A stretch of 64,000 bases of DNA. Source: Chloroflexota bacterium (lineage in GTDB: Bacteria > Chloroflexota > Anaerolineae > Aggregatilineales > Phototrophicaceae). Position 1 is the stretch's first letter. Every line of letters starts with the position of its first letter. Below the pieces are notes generated by a model that was given only the letters and a program-made list of their open reading frames with translations, did not search any database and had not been told where the DNA came from. Below are positions 26,702 to 35,371 of this stretch, piece by piece. Location of the stretch: positions 248,001 through 312,000 of the forward strand of contig JAPOVL010000013.1 in NCBI GenBank assembly GCA_026708115.1. The letters are read 5' to 3'. The position numbers were made by a program, and so were the translations under genes.

Positions 26702-28432
26702 ATGACGAAACAGTATCCGGAATACGACATCCCCAAACGTTCCATTAAAGATCGCATCTTCAGCCAGCGCCCGAGCGCTCTAATCATAGAGGGTTTGTTG
26801 GTGCTGGTGGCCGTTGTTGTAACCATCGGGTTTTTGGTTCCCGCAGCGCCGGTCGATGACAACCGCGATGAATTGATTGCGGAGCTTCAAGCGATTGTTG
26901 CCGCTCAAGAAGCGGCATTGTCTAATGCAGCAGAAGCGGTGCAAGCCGCGGAAGCCGCTGCCCAGCCAACCGGCATGTTGAGCGCATCCGCGTTGAAGAA
27001 TCTGGCCTGGTCGAATTTGTCGAACGAAGAATATCGCGCGGCTATCGCCTTGTACAGCATTCTGATCGCCAAGGGCGAGTACGATTCCAACACCTATGCT
27101 GCGCGCGGTTATGCCTACAGCATGGTCGATGAACATGCTTTGGCAGCGCAGGACTACAGCGTTGTGCTGGAGATGGAACCAGGCAACCTGATGGCCCTGA
27201 ATAATCGCTGCTGGGCATTCAGCGAAATTGATCATTTCGAACAGGCGCTTGCGGACTGCAACCAGTTGATGTCGCAAGTACCGGAGGCGGACTATCCATT
27301 CCTCAATCGTGGCATTGTCTACGAGAAGATGGGGAATATGGAGAATGCGCTGCCGGACTATGTAGAGTGGATCCAGCGCATCAAGCAGCAGGTCGTCCGC
27401 AACGACAACCTGGTCTGGCAGGATAGCCTGGAAGTGCCGATGTCGGAGGGCGCCGTCTACTTCTTCCCCTTCAGCGCGAGCGCGGGCCAGGATGTAGTTG
27501 TAACTGCCGTCAGTAGCCAACGCGACCTGGACGCTGATCCCTTGGTAGTGATCCTCGATCCGCAAGGGCAGGCCTTTACCGCGAATGACGACACAGGCGA
27601 GTGGTGGGACAGTTACGTGAACTTCACCGCGCCGGCAAGCGGTGAGTACGCAGTTGTCTTAACGCATGCCGGCGGCAGCACCGAGGGTATGATCGAGGTA
27701 TCGCTGGACGTATCTGGCGAGATCACCCTGGGCAACGAAATCGCTGCCTACAAGAGTTTAGCCTATCGCGCGCTGATGTCCGACGACTATGTGGCAGCCT
27801 TGGCCAACTTCCGCAGCGCCTTGAATCTCAACGGCCAGGATGCAGAAGCCATGAACTGGATGGGCGTGACCTACCGCTACATGGGCGAGTACGAGACGTC
27901 GCTGAATTACATCAGCATGGCCATGCGCCTGGATGACGACTACGCACTGCCCTATTTGTCTCGCGGCATCACCTACGAAATGATGGGCGAATCTTCGGCT
28001 AGCGCGGCGGACTATTACCACTATGCGATGCTCAACCGCAGCCGCAGCTTCTACCACAGCGAGTTGCAGGGCGACAGCCAGTTCCAGTTGCCCATGCGCG
28101 AAGGTTGGGTTTACAGCATCCCGTTCAGCGCGGAAAAGGGACAGACCGTCGACATAGATGTCGACACGGTTGAGCCGGGCTTTGTCGATCCCTTGATCGT
28201 GCTAGTCGGACCGGGCAACCGCGCCCTGATCGGCGATGACGACATTTCTCGCAACGAGTATGACGCGAGCATCGACGGTTTCAGGCTGCCGGCGGATGGT
28301 CAATATGTCTTGATCGTCAGCCATGCCGAAGGCGGAGCCAACGGCAATATCAATATCGACATTGAATTGAACGATCCGGTACCGATGAGCGCTTACGAAT
28401 TTGGTTCCGGTTGCTCAGACGGCGGTTACTAG
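26702..28432 (+). CDS. Membrane-anchored TPR protein with two PPC domains
   Basis: A 576-residue protein starting at the ATG at 26702 (GAGGT before it). Order of parts: cytoplasmic YPEYDIPKRSIKDRIFSQRP, a membrane span at about 31-52, an Ala/Glu coiled stretch, TPR repeats, a PPC beta-sandwich (about 245-342), more TPR repeats and a second PPC domain (about 462-557). PPC domains are known as C-terminal accessory domains of secreted peptidases, but no protease is here. It ends six bases or so before a strong terminator. The alternating TPR-PPC layout suggests internal duplication of one TPR-PPC unit. Confidence 0.82.
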   Translation: MTKQYPEYDIPKRSIKDRIFSQRPSALIIEGLLVLVAVVVTIGFLVPAAPVDDNRDELIAELQAIVAAQEAALSNAAEAVQAAEAAAQPTGMLSASALKNLAWSNLSNEEYRAAIALYSILIAKGEYDSNTYAARGYAYSMVDEHALAAQDYSVVLEMEPGNLMALNNRCWAFSEIDHFEQALADCNQLMSQVPEADYPFLNRGIVYEKMGNMENALPDYVEWIQRIKQQVVRNDNLVWQDSLEVPMSEGAVYFFPFSASAGQDVVVTAVSSQRDLDADPLVVILDPQGQAFTANDDTGEWWDSYVNFTAPASGEYAVVLTHAGGSTEGMIEVSLDVSGEITLGNEIAAYKSLAYRALMSDDYVAALANFRSALNLNGQDAEAMNWMGVTYRYMGEYETSLNYISMAMRLDDDYALPYLSRGITYEMMGESSASAADYYHYAMLNRSRSFYHSELQGDSQFQLPMREGWVYSIPFSAEKGQTVDIDVDTVEPGFVDPLIVLVGPGNRALIGDDDISRNEYDASIDGFRLPADGQYVLIVSHAEGGANGNINIDIELNDPVPMSAYEFGSGCSDGGY

Positions 28433-28457
28433 TCCCCGAAGAAGCATAAGCATCCAG

Positions 28458-28489
28458 AAAGGGCAGGTCAGACGACCTGCCCTTTTTTA
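28458..28489. terminator. Rho-independent terminator
   Basis: AAAGGGCAGGTC-aga-CGACCTGCCCTTTTTT: a GC-rich stem with a short loop and a T-run. It serves the TPR/PPC gene on the plus strand, and its A-run could serve the convergent aldo-keto reductase gene, whose stop codon lies within the T-run. Confidence 0.92.
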
Positions 28490-29425
28490 TCCTCCAGTCG
28501 CGGAAACGGCGTTTCGGAAGATGTGCTGCAGTCTTGTGATGTGCTGCGGTGGCAAGGGCGGTCGCGCGAATGAGGCGATGTTAGCCGCGAGGTGCGTTGG
28601 ATTGCTGGTGCCGGACAGGACAACATGTACGCCGGGCTCATCGCGACAGAAGCGATAGGCAGCATCGGTTGTATCGGGAGCTGCGCCGTCGTTCCGCAAA
28701 AACCCCAAGGGAGCATCCAGGTCGATTTCGCGCGCGTCGATTTCGCCGCTTTCAATTAGCGATTCAAGCGTGCGGCGCAGATGGTCCGGACGGCTGAGGG
28801 CGCGCCGGACCGCGAACATGATGAGCACCCCGATTTCTTTTTCGATCGCTCGCGCCAGCACAGTTTCGCGCGCAGTCTGATTGAGCAAGTTGAAGCCGAC
28901 CATAATCACGTCCCAGATGTCGTCTTGCAGCGCGCGCCCCAACATGTTGTGTCCGAGATCGCGGCCCCAGGACTCGGTCACCCCCAGAAAACGAATCATT
29001 CCCTGCTCTTGCAGGTCTTGCATAAGTGGAACGATTTCGTTCAAGTAATAGTCATAGTGTTCGGGTCGCAGGCCGTGCAGGTGATAGATATCAACATAAT
29101 CGGTCCGCAATCTGCGCAAGCTGTTTTCAAGTCCTGCGCGAAGCTCCGCTCTAGTGATGGTGGTCCCGCCAAGGCGCTTCTTGGTGGAAATGATGATCGA
29201 AGCGCGATCGCGCTGGGCGACCGCCTTGCCGATGATGTCTTCGGTATGGTAGGCTTCCGCCGTGTCGATGAAGTTGATACCGGCATCCAGGGCTTGCAGT
29301 ACCAGGGAGACGGATTCGGCTTCACTCTTGACCTCGTCGCTTTGGCCGAGGCGGCTGGGTCCGCCAGCGCCGAGGCCCATGACCGATACTTTCAATCCGG
29401 TGCGTCCCAAGATGCGAGTTTCCAT
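28487..29425 (-). CDS. Aldo/keto reductase
   Basis: A 312-residue barrel enzyme of the aldo-keto reductase family. It begins METRILGRTGLKVSVMGLG. The catalytic residues are visible as the Asp and Tyr of FIDTAEAYH, the Lys of ISTKKR and the His of DIYHLHGL. The C-terminal region binds NADPH. The start is the ATG at 29425, with AAGGA at a good distance; an ATG six bases earlier is too close to it. The substrate is unknown. Confidence 0.87.
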   Translation of the reverse strand: METRILGRTGLKVSVMGLGAGGPSRLGQSDEVKSEAESVSLVLQALDAGINFIDTAEAYHTEDIIGKAVAQRDRASIIISTKKRLGGTTITRAELRAGLENSLRRLRTDYVDIYHLHGLRPEHYDYYLNEIVPLMQDLQEQGMIRFLGVTESWGRDLGHNMLGRALQDDIWDVIMVGFNLLNQTARETVLARAIEKEIGVLIMFAVRRALSRPDHLRRTLESLIESGEIDAREIDLDAPLGFLRNDGAAPDTTDAAYRFCRDEPGVHVVLSGTSNPTHLAANIASFARPPLPPQHITRLQHIFRNAVSATGG

Positions 29426-29751
29426 GAGCATTCCTTGAATCGTGAAAAGAGTGATAATTGAACAGAGGTATTTTGCCGCAAAAGACATGTTTTTTCGATG
29501 TTATGAAACACCTTTGTAGGGCCGGTATCGCCGCAAAACCTGAATTGATTTCGGTGATTTTCGGGCGACTTGATAGGTCGCGTAACCGGCAAGCAAATCC
29601 CGGGAATGTCGCCTTCGCATAAAATAACGTATCCGCCTTTTGCATGGGCAGGGGAGTTTATCAAATTAGCGCTTTGCTCGGTTTCAGTCAGTCGCCAATG
29701 GCGGGACAAAGTTTGCTATAATTTGAGTTTCATCGGAGATCTGGGGTTGCG
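29426..29751. other. 326-base divergent spacer
   Basis: Gene-free spacer between the reductase and the DUF1028 gene. An extended -10 (TGCTATAAT, 29714-29722) lies 30 bases before the DUF1028 start. Nothing else is recognised. Confidence 0.5.
29714..29722 (+). promoter_or_regulatory. Extended -10 promoter element
   Basis: TGCTATAAT fits the TGnTATAAT extended -10 form, which needs little -35 contact. It points to the DUF1028 gene at 29752. Confidence 0.5.
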
Positions 29752-30624
29752 ATGAATATCAGTACCTTCTCCATAGTGGCCTATGCGGAAGACGAAGCGG
29801 CTTGGGGCGTTGCGGTGGCCAGCAAGTTCCCGGCTGTGGGAGCAGTGGTGCCCTGGGCGCGGGCAGGAGCCGGAGCGGTGGCGACTCAGTCCTACGCAAA
29901 AATCGGCTATGGTCCTGATGGCTTGGATTTGCTGGAAAAGGGCGCTTCTGCGCCGGAGGCATTGGAGTCACTGCTGGCGGAAGACGAGCAAGCGGGCCTG
30001 CGACAGGTCGCGATGGTTGACGCGCAGGGGCGGGTCGCGGCGCATACCGGCAGCGACTGTCACGACTGGGCTGGGCACAAGACCGGCAATGGCTTTAGCG
30101 TACAGGGCAATCTGCTGGCGGGCGAAGCTGTCATAGAAGCGATGGCAAGTGGATTTCTCACGTCGGAAGGTGAATTGGCGGATCGCCTGGTGAGAGCGCT
30201 GCGCGCCGGCGAAGTCGCCGGTGGAGACCGTCGAGGCAAACAGTCGGCGGCAATCCATGTAGTACGCGTAAACGGCGGCTATGGGGCTGATAACGATCGA
30301 TATCTGGACTTGCGCGTTGATGACGCGCCGGAACCGGTTTTGGCGCTGATGGATCTCGTGGAGTTGCATCATCTGTATTATCAGTCGGCGAAGGCGCAAG
30401 ATCTCTTGCCGATAGACGACGCGATCGCCCGCGAATTACAGACGATTATGATTGCGCAGGGATATATGACGGGCGAGATCAATGGCCTATGGGATGAAGT
30501 TTGTCAGCAGGTCTTCTGGATGCTGATCGGTAACGAAAACCTGGAAATGCGCTGGACGCTGGAAGAGAATCGGCACTCCATTGATCGCGTGGTGCTGGAA
30601 TACCTGCGAAAGCGCTACGGCTGA
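29752..30624 (+). CDS. DUF1028 family protein with C-terminal peptidoglycan-binding-like domain
   Basis: A 290-residue protein. The first 215 residues are DUF1028, an Ntn-hydrolase-like fold: MNISTFSIVAYAEDEAAWGV, AVASKFPAVGAVVPWARAG and ATQSYAKIGYGPDGLDLL are its hallmark stretches. The last 70 residues (TIMIAQGYMTGEINGLWDE) look like a PG_binding-type three-helix unit, a combination seen in this family. Its activity is not established; some relatives are linked to urea or uric-acid catabolism. GATCTGGGG before the ATG may serve as ribosome binding site. Confidence 0.85.
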   Translation: MNISTFSIVAYAEDEAAWGVAVASKFPAVGAVVPWARAGAGAVATQSYAKIGYGPDGLDLLEKGASAPEALESLLAEDEQAGLRQVAMVDAQGRVAAHTGSDCHDWAGHKTGNGFSVQGNLLAGEAVIEAMASGFLTSEGELADRLVRALRAGEVAGGDRRGKQSAAIHVVRVNGGYGADNDRYLDLRVDDAPEPVLALMDLVELHHLYYQSAKAQDLLPIDDAIARELQTIMIAQGYMTGEINGLWDEVCQQVFWMLIGNENLEMRWTLEENRHSIDRVVLEYLRKRYG

Positions 30625-30659
30625 GCGCTGTCCCGCGCAAATGATTGACCACCGGGCTA

Positions 30660-32093
30660 ATGAATAGCTTGCGCGCTCGACTATTGATTGTCCTCCTGGC
30701 GGGCGTACTGCAATTTCATCAACTGGGGCGCGATATCCGCTCCCACCCCGATGAAGCCAGTTTCATGACCTACGCGCGCGGCGCCGCGGTCAACGGCGAC
30801 TGGCTGCTGCCGGGCGCGCTGGACAAAGCGCCGCTCACAATTTATTTCAGCTCCATCAGCATGGTTGCGATAGGTGTGGTTGCCGATGACAAGGGTGTAT
30901 TGCACCTGGACCCGCTGGTGGGCGAGTTTGCCGCGCGCCTGCCCAATGTCATGATGGCGATCTTGCTCGCAGGACTGATGATGCGCCTGTCGCGGGCCGC
31001 GATTAGCGATGAAGCTGTCGCGCTGGCGGCGGGGCTGTTGACAGCGCTGTCACCCTATATCCTGGCATTTGGCGCCACCGCCTTCACGGATTTGGGCTTA
31101 GTGTTTTTCTCGGTGCTGGCTTTGTATTGCTTGGAATGTCATGGCTATAGAAAGGCTGGATTGGCACTGGGCCTGGCGTTTTGGTGCAAGCAGCAGGCGT
31201 TGTTTCTTCTGCCTTTGGTCGCGCTGCTGCTCATGGCCAAGGGGGCGAGACGCGCTGCATTCATTCGCCTGGCGCAACCGCTGACGTTGCTTTCGCTGCT
31301 GCTTATTGTCTGGGATGCTGCGCGCCCGGGGACGAGCGTGTTTTTGCTGGGAGCAGTCAATAATATGCCGGCGCAATGGATTGTCGATCCCGCGGAATGG
31401 CCAGGACGACTGATGGAGTGGGCGCGCTTGGGCGTCTGGCTGCTTGGCCCGCCGGTCGTGACAGCATCGCTGCTAGGACTGACAGCATTGAGTCGTTTTG
31501 TCGTCGGGGCTACGCGCCTCGAGCAGAGCCGAACCCGAATCTATCTGATTTATTCTGTCGCCTACATTGCCCTGCACAGCGCGCTCGACTTCAATCAGTA
31601 TGATCGCTACTTGTTGCTGGTCTTGCCGCCTTTGATCCTTGTCGTGAGCAGTCATTTGCCGGCGCTGCTGCTGCGCGGCCGCTTGTGGAAAGGCCTGTCT
31701 CTTTCTTTGGCGATTGTGCTCGTATTAGTTGCCTTTTGGTCGTCAGACAATGGACTGCCGATCGGGGGGGACCGCGGTCGGCATGATGGCATTGACGACC
31801 TGGCGCGCTATCTCAACAGCAAGCCGGTGGCGACGGTGATTTACGATCCCTGGCTGGGTTGGGAGTTGGGATATTACTTGGGGCAGTGGAACAACAAACG
31901 GCGTGTGCATTTTCCGACTGCGGAGGCGCTGGCCGAAGGCGCTTTGGCGCTGGATGAGTTCGACGATCGTTATCTGGTGGCGCTCGTTGATCGCGCGCAT
32001 GAAGATTGGATTGCGGCCTTGGAAGCCGCTGGCTTCATATTGACCGTTGATTATGAGGAAAATCGCTACATAGTGTATCGTATCTCGCGCTGA
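30660..32093 (+). CDS. GT39-like (PMT/ArnT type) membrane glycosyltransferase
   Basis: A 477-residue multi-pass protein with about ten membrane spans. The first extracellular loop has SHPDEASFMTYARGAAVNGD, where the Asp-Glu after His-Pro matches the catalytic DE of dolichyl-phosphate-mannose-type transferases. A short soluble C-terminal part follows. It would move a sugar from a lipid carrier to a protein or lipid outside the membrane. The start is the ATG at 30660; a TTG at 30645 is an alternative. It lies 35 bases after DUF1028. Confidence 0.8.
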   Translation: MNSLRARLLIVLLAGVLQFHQLGRDIRSHPDEASFMTYARGAAVNGDWLLPGALDKAPLTIYFSSISMVAIGVVADDKGVLHLDPLVGEFAARLPNVMMAILLAGLMMRLSRAAISDEAVALAAGLLTALSPYILAFGATAFTDLGLVFFSVLALYCLECHGYRKAGLALGLAFWCKQQALFLLPLVALLLMAKGARRAAFIRLAQPLTLLSLLLIVWDAARPGTSVFLLGAVNNMPAQWIVDPAEWPGRLMEWARLGVWLLGPPVVTASLLGLTALSRFVVGATRLEQSRTRIYLIYSVAYIALHSALDFNQYDRYLLLVLPPLILVVSSHLPALLLRGRLWKGLSLSLAIVLVLVAFWSSDNGLPIGGDRGRHDGIDDLARYLNSKPVATVIYDPWLGWELGYYLGQWNNKRRVHFPTAEALAEGALALDEFDDRYLVALVDRAHEDWIAALEAAGFILTVDYEENRYIVYRISR

Positions 32094-32188
32094 TTAGGTG
32101 ACGGTCTATTGAGCCCCTCATTAATTGGGGGAACAAAGCGCCGTTTTCCGTTTTATACTGAATATAGACATAATTAGCGGAGAGAGTG

Positions 32189-32341
32189 ATGGGTTGTTTG
32201 GCGCTTTTGATTCTGGCATTTCTCTTCCGCGGGGTGATTTTCGCGGTGCTATCCGCGTTGCTTTCGTTGACAATTAAAGTAGGTGTGGTCGGCTTTATTT
32301 TCTTTGTAATGATCTTGATTATCGCCGCCATGGTGGACTAA
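32189..32341 (+). CDS. Small two-span membrane protein (50 residues)
   Basis: ATG at 32189, behind GGAGAG, to TAA at 32339-32341. The product starts MGCLALLILAFLFRGVIF, is nearly all hydrophobic with two likely spans divided around LTIKVG, and ends AAMVD. It lies ten bases before the NfeD gene and its ribosome binding site is good, so I regard it as real. Function unknown; co-expression with NfeD and SPFH is likely. Confidence 0.65.
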   Translation: MGCLALLILAFLFRGVIFAVLSALLSLTIKVGVVGFIFFVMILIIAAMVD

Positions 32342-32351
32342 AGGACGCATT

Positions 32352-32993
32352 ATGGAAATGCTTCAAGATCCCAACCTGATTTATTTGTTGTTGATGGCCG
32401 GGTTATGGGTTAGCGCCACGGGCACCTATATTCCCGGTACAGGCGTTGCGGAATTTGCAGGCGCCGCTTTGATCCTCGGTACGCTGTATTTGCTGAGTAC
32501 CCTTGCCGTGAACTGGATTGCCGTCGTCGCGATTGTTGTTGGGGCAGCGCTATTCTTCTTGTTGCCATTGTTGAAGTCGGAGTGGGAGCCCTTTGCCATC
32601 GGCGGACTGGCGGTTCAGGTTCTCGCGAGTTTTTTTCTATTTGCCGACCTGTCGGTTTCGCCAGTGCTCATCGTCCTGGGCGTGGTCTTGGCCTGGCTGT
32701 ATCACCGCAGCATATTGCGGGCGATTTTGCGGCAGCAGCGCGAGCTTTCGTCGACGCAGAAAGATGAATTCCTGGTGGGCGCCCGAGGGCGCGTGATGGG
32801 TACGATGGAAGATCGTCTTACCGTGCATGTCAACGGCGAATTGTGGACGGCGCGCAGCCGGTCGCGGCTGGAGAGCGGCACGGAAGTGGTAGTAACGCAA
32901 CAGGACGGGCTGGAACTGCAAGTGGAGAAAGCCAAACGGAGCGCCTCGGATGAAGGCGTGCAAGTCAATGAAAGAAAGTCTAGACTAGAATAG
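32352..32993 (+). CDS. NfeD-like membrane protein
   Basis: A 213-residue protein with about four membrane spans in residues 8-125 and a C-terminal OB-fold domain: LVGARGRVMGTMEDRLTVHV, then ELWTARSRSRLESGTEVVV, the standard NfeD C-terminal pattern. It lacks the long ClpP-like protease part. AAAGGAC precedes the ATG. NfeD proteins pair with SPFH proteins in membrane microdomains, and the SPFH gene follows after 16 bases. Confidence 0.88.
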   Translation: MEMLQDPNLIYLLLMAGLWVSATGTYIPGTGVAEFAGAALILGTLYLLSTLAVNWIAVVAIVVGAALFFLLPLLKSEWEPFAIGGLAVQVLASFFLFADLSVSPVLIVLGVVLAWLYHRSILRAILRQQRELSSTQKDEFLVGARGRVMGTMEDRLTVHVNGELWTARSRSRLESGTEVVVTQQDGLELQVEKAKRSASDEGVQVNERKSRLE

Positions 32994-33009
32994 TCGAAGG
33001 AGTTAAGTG

Positions 33010-34005
33010 ATGAATGTTGACGGTTTAACACAAGCGCTACAGTCGGGCGGGCAAGCGGTTATCCTTGTCGTCTTGCTGCTGGTCATATTTGGCATATTGC
33101 GGGGCGCCATCCGCGCGGTCAAGGAATATGAACGGCTGGTGATCTTTTTCATTGGGCGCTTCCGCACTGTGCGCGGGCCTGGCTTGACCTTTGTCATACC
33201 TTTCGTCGAGCAGGCGCTGAAAGTTGATATGCGCGAGCGGTTTTTCGATATCGAAAAACAGACCGCCATTACCAAGGACAATGCGTCGATTGGCATTGAC
33301 TTCCTGGTTTACTTCCGGATTACTGATCCGGAGTTGTCGACGACCAAGGTTAAGGATGTCGTAGAGGCGACGACCAATATCGCCATCACGACCTTGCGCG
33401 CCGTCATCGGCGACATCGTTCTCGATGATGTCTTGTCGCGCCGCGAACAGATCAACGATGTGCTGCGCGTCAAACTGGACGAGACCACTGAGCGCTGGGG
33501 CATCAAGATCACCACGGTGGAAATTCGCGAGATTGACCCGCCCAGGGCGATTCAGGAATCGATGAACAGACAGATGAGCGCCGAACGCGATCGTCGCGCC
33601 GAGGTGATCTTGGCGGAGGGCGAGCGGCAGGCGGCCATTGAACGCGCCGAGGGCAACAAACAGTCGGCGATTTTGGAAGCGGAGGGTCAACAGCAGTCAC
33701 AGATTCTGCGCGCGGAGGGCGAGCGACAGGCTCAACTTTTGCGGGCAGAGGGTTATGCCGCGGCCTTGCATGCCATTTACGAACAGGCGCGCGAAATCGA
33801 CAATAAGACGATGGCATTGCAATATATGGAAATGCTGCAAAATGTCGGCAGCAGCCCGTCTACCAAGTTCGTGCTGCCGATGGAACTGACCGGCATGGTA
33901 CAGAATATGATAGCGACAATGAGCGGCACCGCGCTTGCCGACGGCGGCGCGAACGGGTCCGACCGGGCATTGACGGAAGACAAGGTGGAAACGATCGAAG
34001 CCTGA
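33010..34005 (+). CDS. SPFH/Band 7 (stomatin-like) protein
   Basis: A 331-residue protein with one N-terminal membrane span (about 12-30), a Band 7 domain (LVIFFIGRFRTVRGPGLTFV; VTKDNASIGIDFLVYFRI-type core) and a long coiled coil rich in Glu/Ala/Gln (repeats of AEGERQA). These form ring-shaped membrane scaffolds. AAGGAG lies before the ATG at 33010. It forms an operon with NfeD, the classic pair. Confidence 0.92.
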   Translation: MNVDGLTQALQSGGQAVILVVLLLVIFGILRGAIRAVKEYERLVIFFIGRFRTVRGPGLTFVIPFVEQALKVDMRERFFDIEKQTAITKDNASIGIDFLVYFRITDPELSTTKVKDVVEATTNIAITTLRAVIGDIVLDDVLSRREQINDVLRVKLDETTERWGIKITTVEIREIDPPRAIQESMNRQMSAERDRRAEVILAEGERQAAIERAEGNKQSAILEAEGQQQSQILRAEGERQAQLLRAEGYAAALHAIYEQAREIDNKTMALQYMEMLQNVGSSPSTKFVLPMELTGMVQNMIATMSGTALADGGANGSDRALTEDKVETIEA

Positions 34006-34020
34006 TGGGCGGGGTGGCTA

Positions 34021-34056
34021 AAGAAGGGGCGATTCGCTTGAATCGCCCTTCTTTTG
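34021..34056 (+). terminator. Rho-independent terminator
   Basis: AGAAGGGGCGATTC-gctt-GAATCGCCCTTCTTTT: a long perfect stem with a T-run after the SPFH stop codon. It closes the plus-strand operon just before the minus-strand cassette region. Confidence 0.92.
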
Positions 34057-34270
34057 AATTTGCCCTGTCGCAAGCCGCCGTGCATTCCCCTGCCGGATTA
34101 CGGTAAAGCGGATGGTCCCGCTTGTTGTCAGTGCTTTTGCTCCCTATCTCATGTATATGTTTTGTAAACTAATGGCGAGGCACCGGCAGAGTTACTAGCA
34201 ACTGTTTCGACTTGATATTCCATATCCATACTTTGCCATCAGGGCCAATAGCAGCCATCAACTCGCTGTT
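34057..34270. repeat. Cassette boundary block, copy 1 (WD40 3' end plus leader remnant)
   Basis: Contains TTTGCCCTGTCGCAAGCCGC and GTGCATTCCCCTGCCGGA, then the 3' end of the WD40 gene. It matches 39657-39855 over most of its length. The WD40 3' ends of the other cassettes (from 36951, 39744 and 42469) share the same text, so the block marks each cassette end. Confidence 0.75.
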
Positions 34271-35371
34271 GGGGTGGAGTTCCGGATTGACACCTGGATA
34301 TCTTGTCAATTCATGATCTTGCTCCCGGTTCCATACCAATATATGGAATTTTTCTGGAACACTGCTGAAAGATCGACCGGAAACCAGAAACGTGTCGTTC
34401 GCCGTAAACTTAGGTTCGCCGGCCCCGTTGTCAGTGTTGAACACAATCTCATTGGTTTCAAAGTTCCACACTAACAACCGTCCGTTCAAACCACAGAAAG
34501 TCGCCAGCGAAGTGATATTGTAGCTGTAAGCCATCAATATCCCATTTTCACCACAGGGATCTTCATAAAGAGACGCGCTGCTCTGCATAGTCCATGTTTT
34601 GGTCTCGTAAATCTGGACGTCGCCTTCCCACGTTGCCAATGCAAAGAGTGAGCTATCCGGGCTAAACACCGTACCAACGTCGTTGCGCTTTGTTATAATT
34701 CCCAGCGGCTGACCGATTCCTCGTTCAATGTCGAATTCATTAATTGGATATGATTTCGTTTCGGTAGCCGACCAATCCAAGAACTGTTGCCAATCCGGGC
34801 TTAGCCAAGGGCGCTTTATCCACTCCTGAGTACGAGCAGCGCCAACCGCATGAACTCGCTGCCCGGTTTGGATATGCCATATTGACATCTCATGTTCCAT
34901 TGTCCACCAGTCGCTGAAGGACTTAATATATTTACTGTCGGGGCTAAATGAAATCCATCTGAAGTCGCTACGAATCGGAGTCGCTAAACTTGATAAATCT
35001 AGGATTGCATTGATGTTTTCAATGTCAAATATTGTCAGCCAATCGTAAGTGCCAAGAGCTAAAAACTTGCTATTCGGACTAAATTCAATCCGGACAGGAT
35101 AGTCAAACGTATCCATCAAATGTTGTGGCGGTGATGGGAGGTTTTGCAAATCATAAATCCAGACTCCGCTTTTGTAGCCTGGGATTCTGGGACCGTCCTC
35201 TCCATATCTGACAGCGAGGAACCTTCCATTCTTTGACATATTTAAGCGCCTAGCTTTCCATGGGGTATCTTCCTGAGCCTGCAAACTGTAGAGAGGTTGC
35301 ACGCATATTAGACACAAGAGTAAGACTTTGATAATCAACGCTTGGTTACTCCTGCTGATAAATGCTGTCAT
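34169..35371 (-). CDS. Secreted WD40-like propeller, cassette 1 partner
   Basis: About 400 residues: a signal peptide (VLLLCLICVQPLYSLQAQ, cleavage near QAQ-ED) and a beta-propeller of WD40-like blades (FSPNSKFLALGTYDWLTIFD; FSPDSSLFALATWEGDVQIY). The last blade ends GKVWIWNIKSKQLLVTLPVP, nearly the same as in the three paralogs at 36951, 39744 and 42469, while the rest is only moderately similar. The chosen ATG at 35371 lies inside the 3' end of the upstream JAB-type gene (26-base overlap), so translation is coupled. Function unknown; I infer an exported partner of the JAB/M23 protein. Confidence 0.82.
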   Translation of the reverse strand: MTAFISRSNQALIIKVLLLCLICVQPLYSLQAQEDTPWKARRLNMSKNGRFLAVRYGEDGPRIPGYKSGVWIYDLQNLPSPPQHLMDTFDYPVRIEFSPNSKFLALGTYDWLTIFDIENINAILDLSSLATPIRSDFRWISFSPDSKYIKSFSDWWTMEHEMSIWHIQTGQRVHAVGAARTQEWIKRPWLSPDWQQFLDWSATETKSYPINEFDIERGIGQPLGIITKRNDVGTVFSPDSSLFALATWEGDVQIYETKTWTMQSSASLYEDPCGENGILMAYSYNITSLATFCGLNGRLLVWNFETNEIVFNTDNGAGEPKFTANDTFLVSGRSFSSVPEKFHILVWNREQDHELTRYPGVNPELHPNSELMAAIGPDGKVWIWNIKSKQLLVTLPVPRH

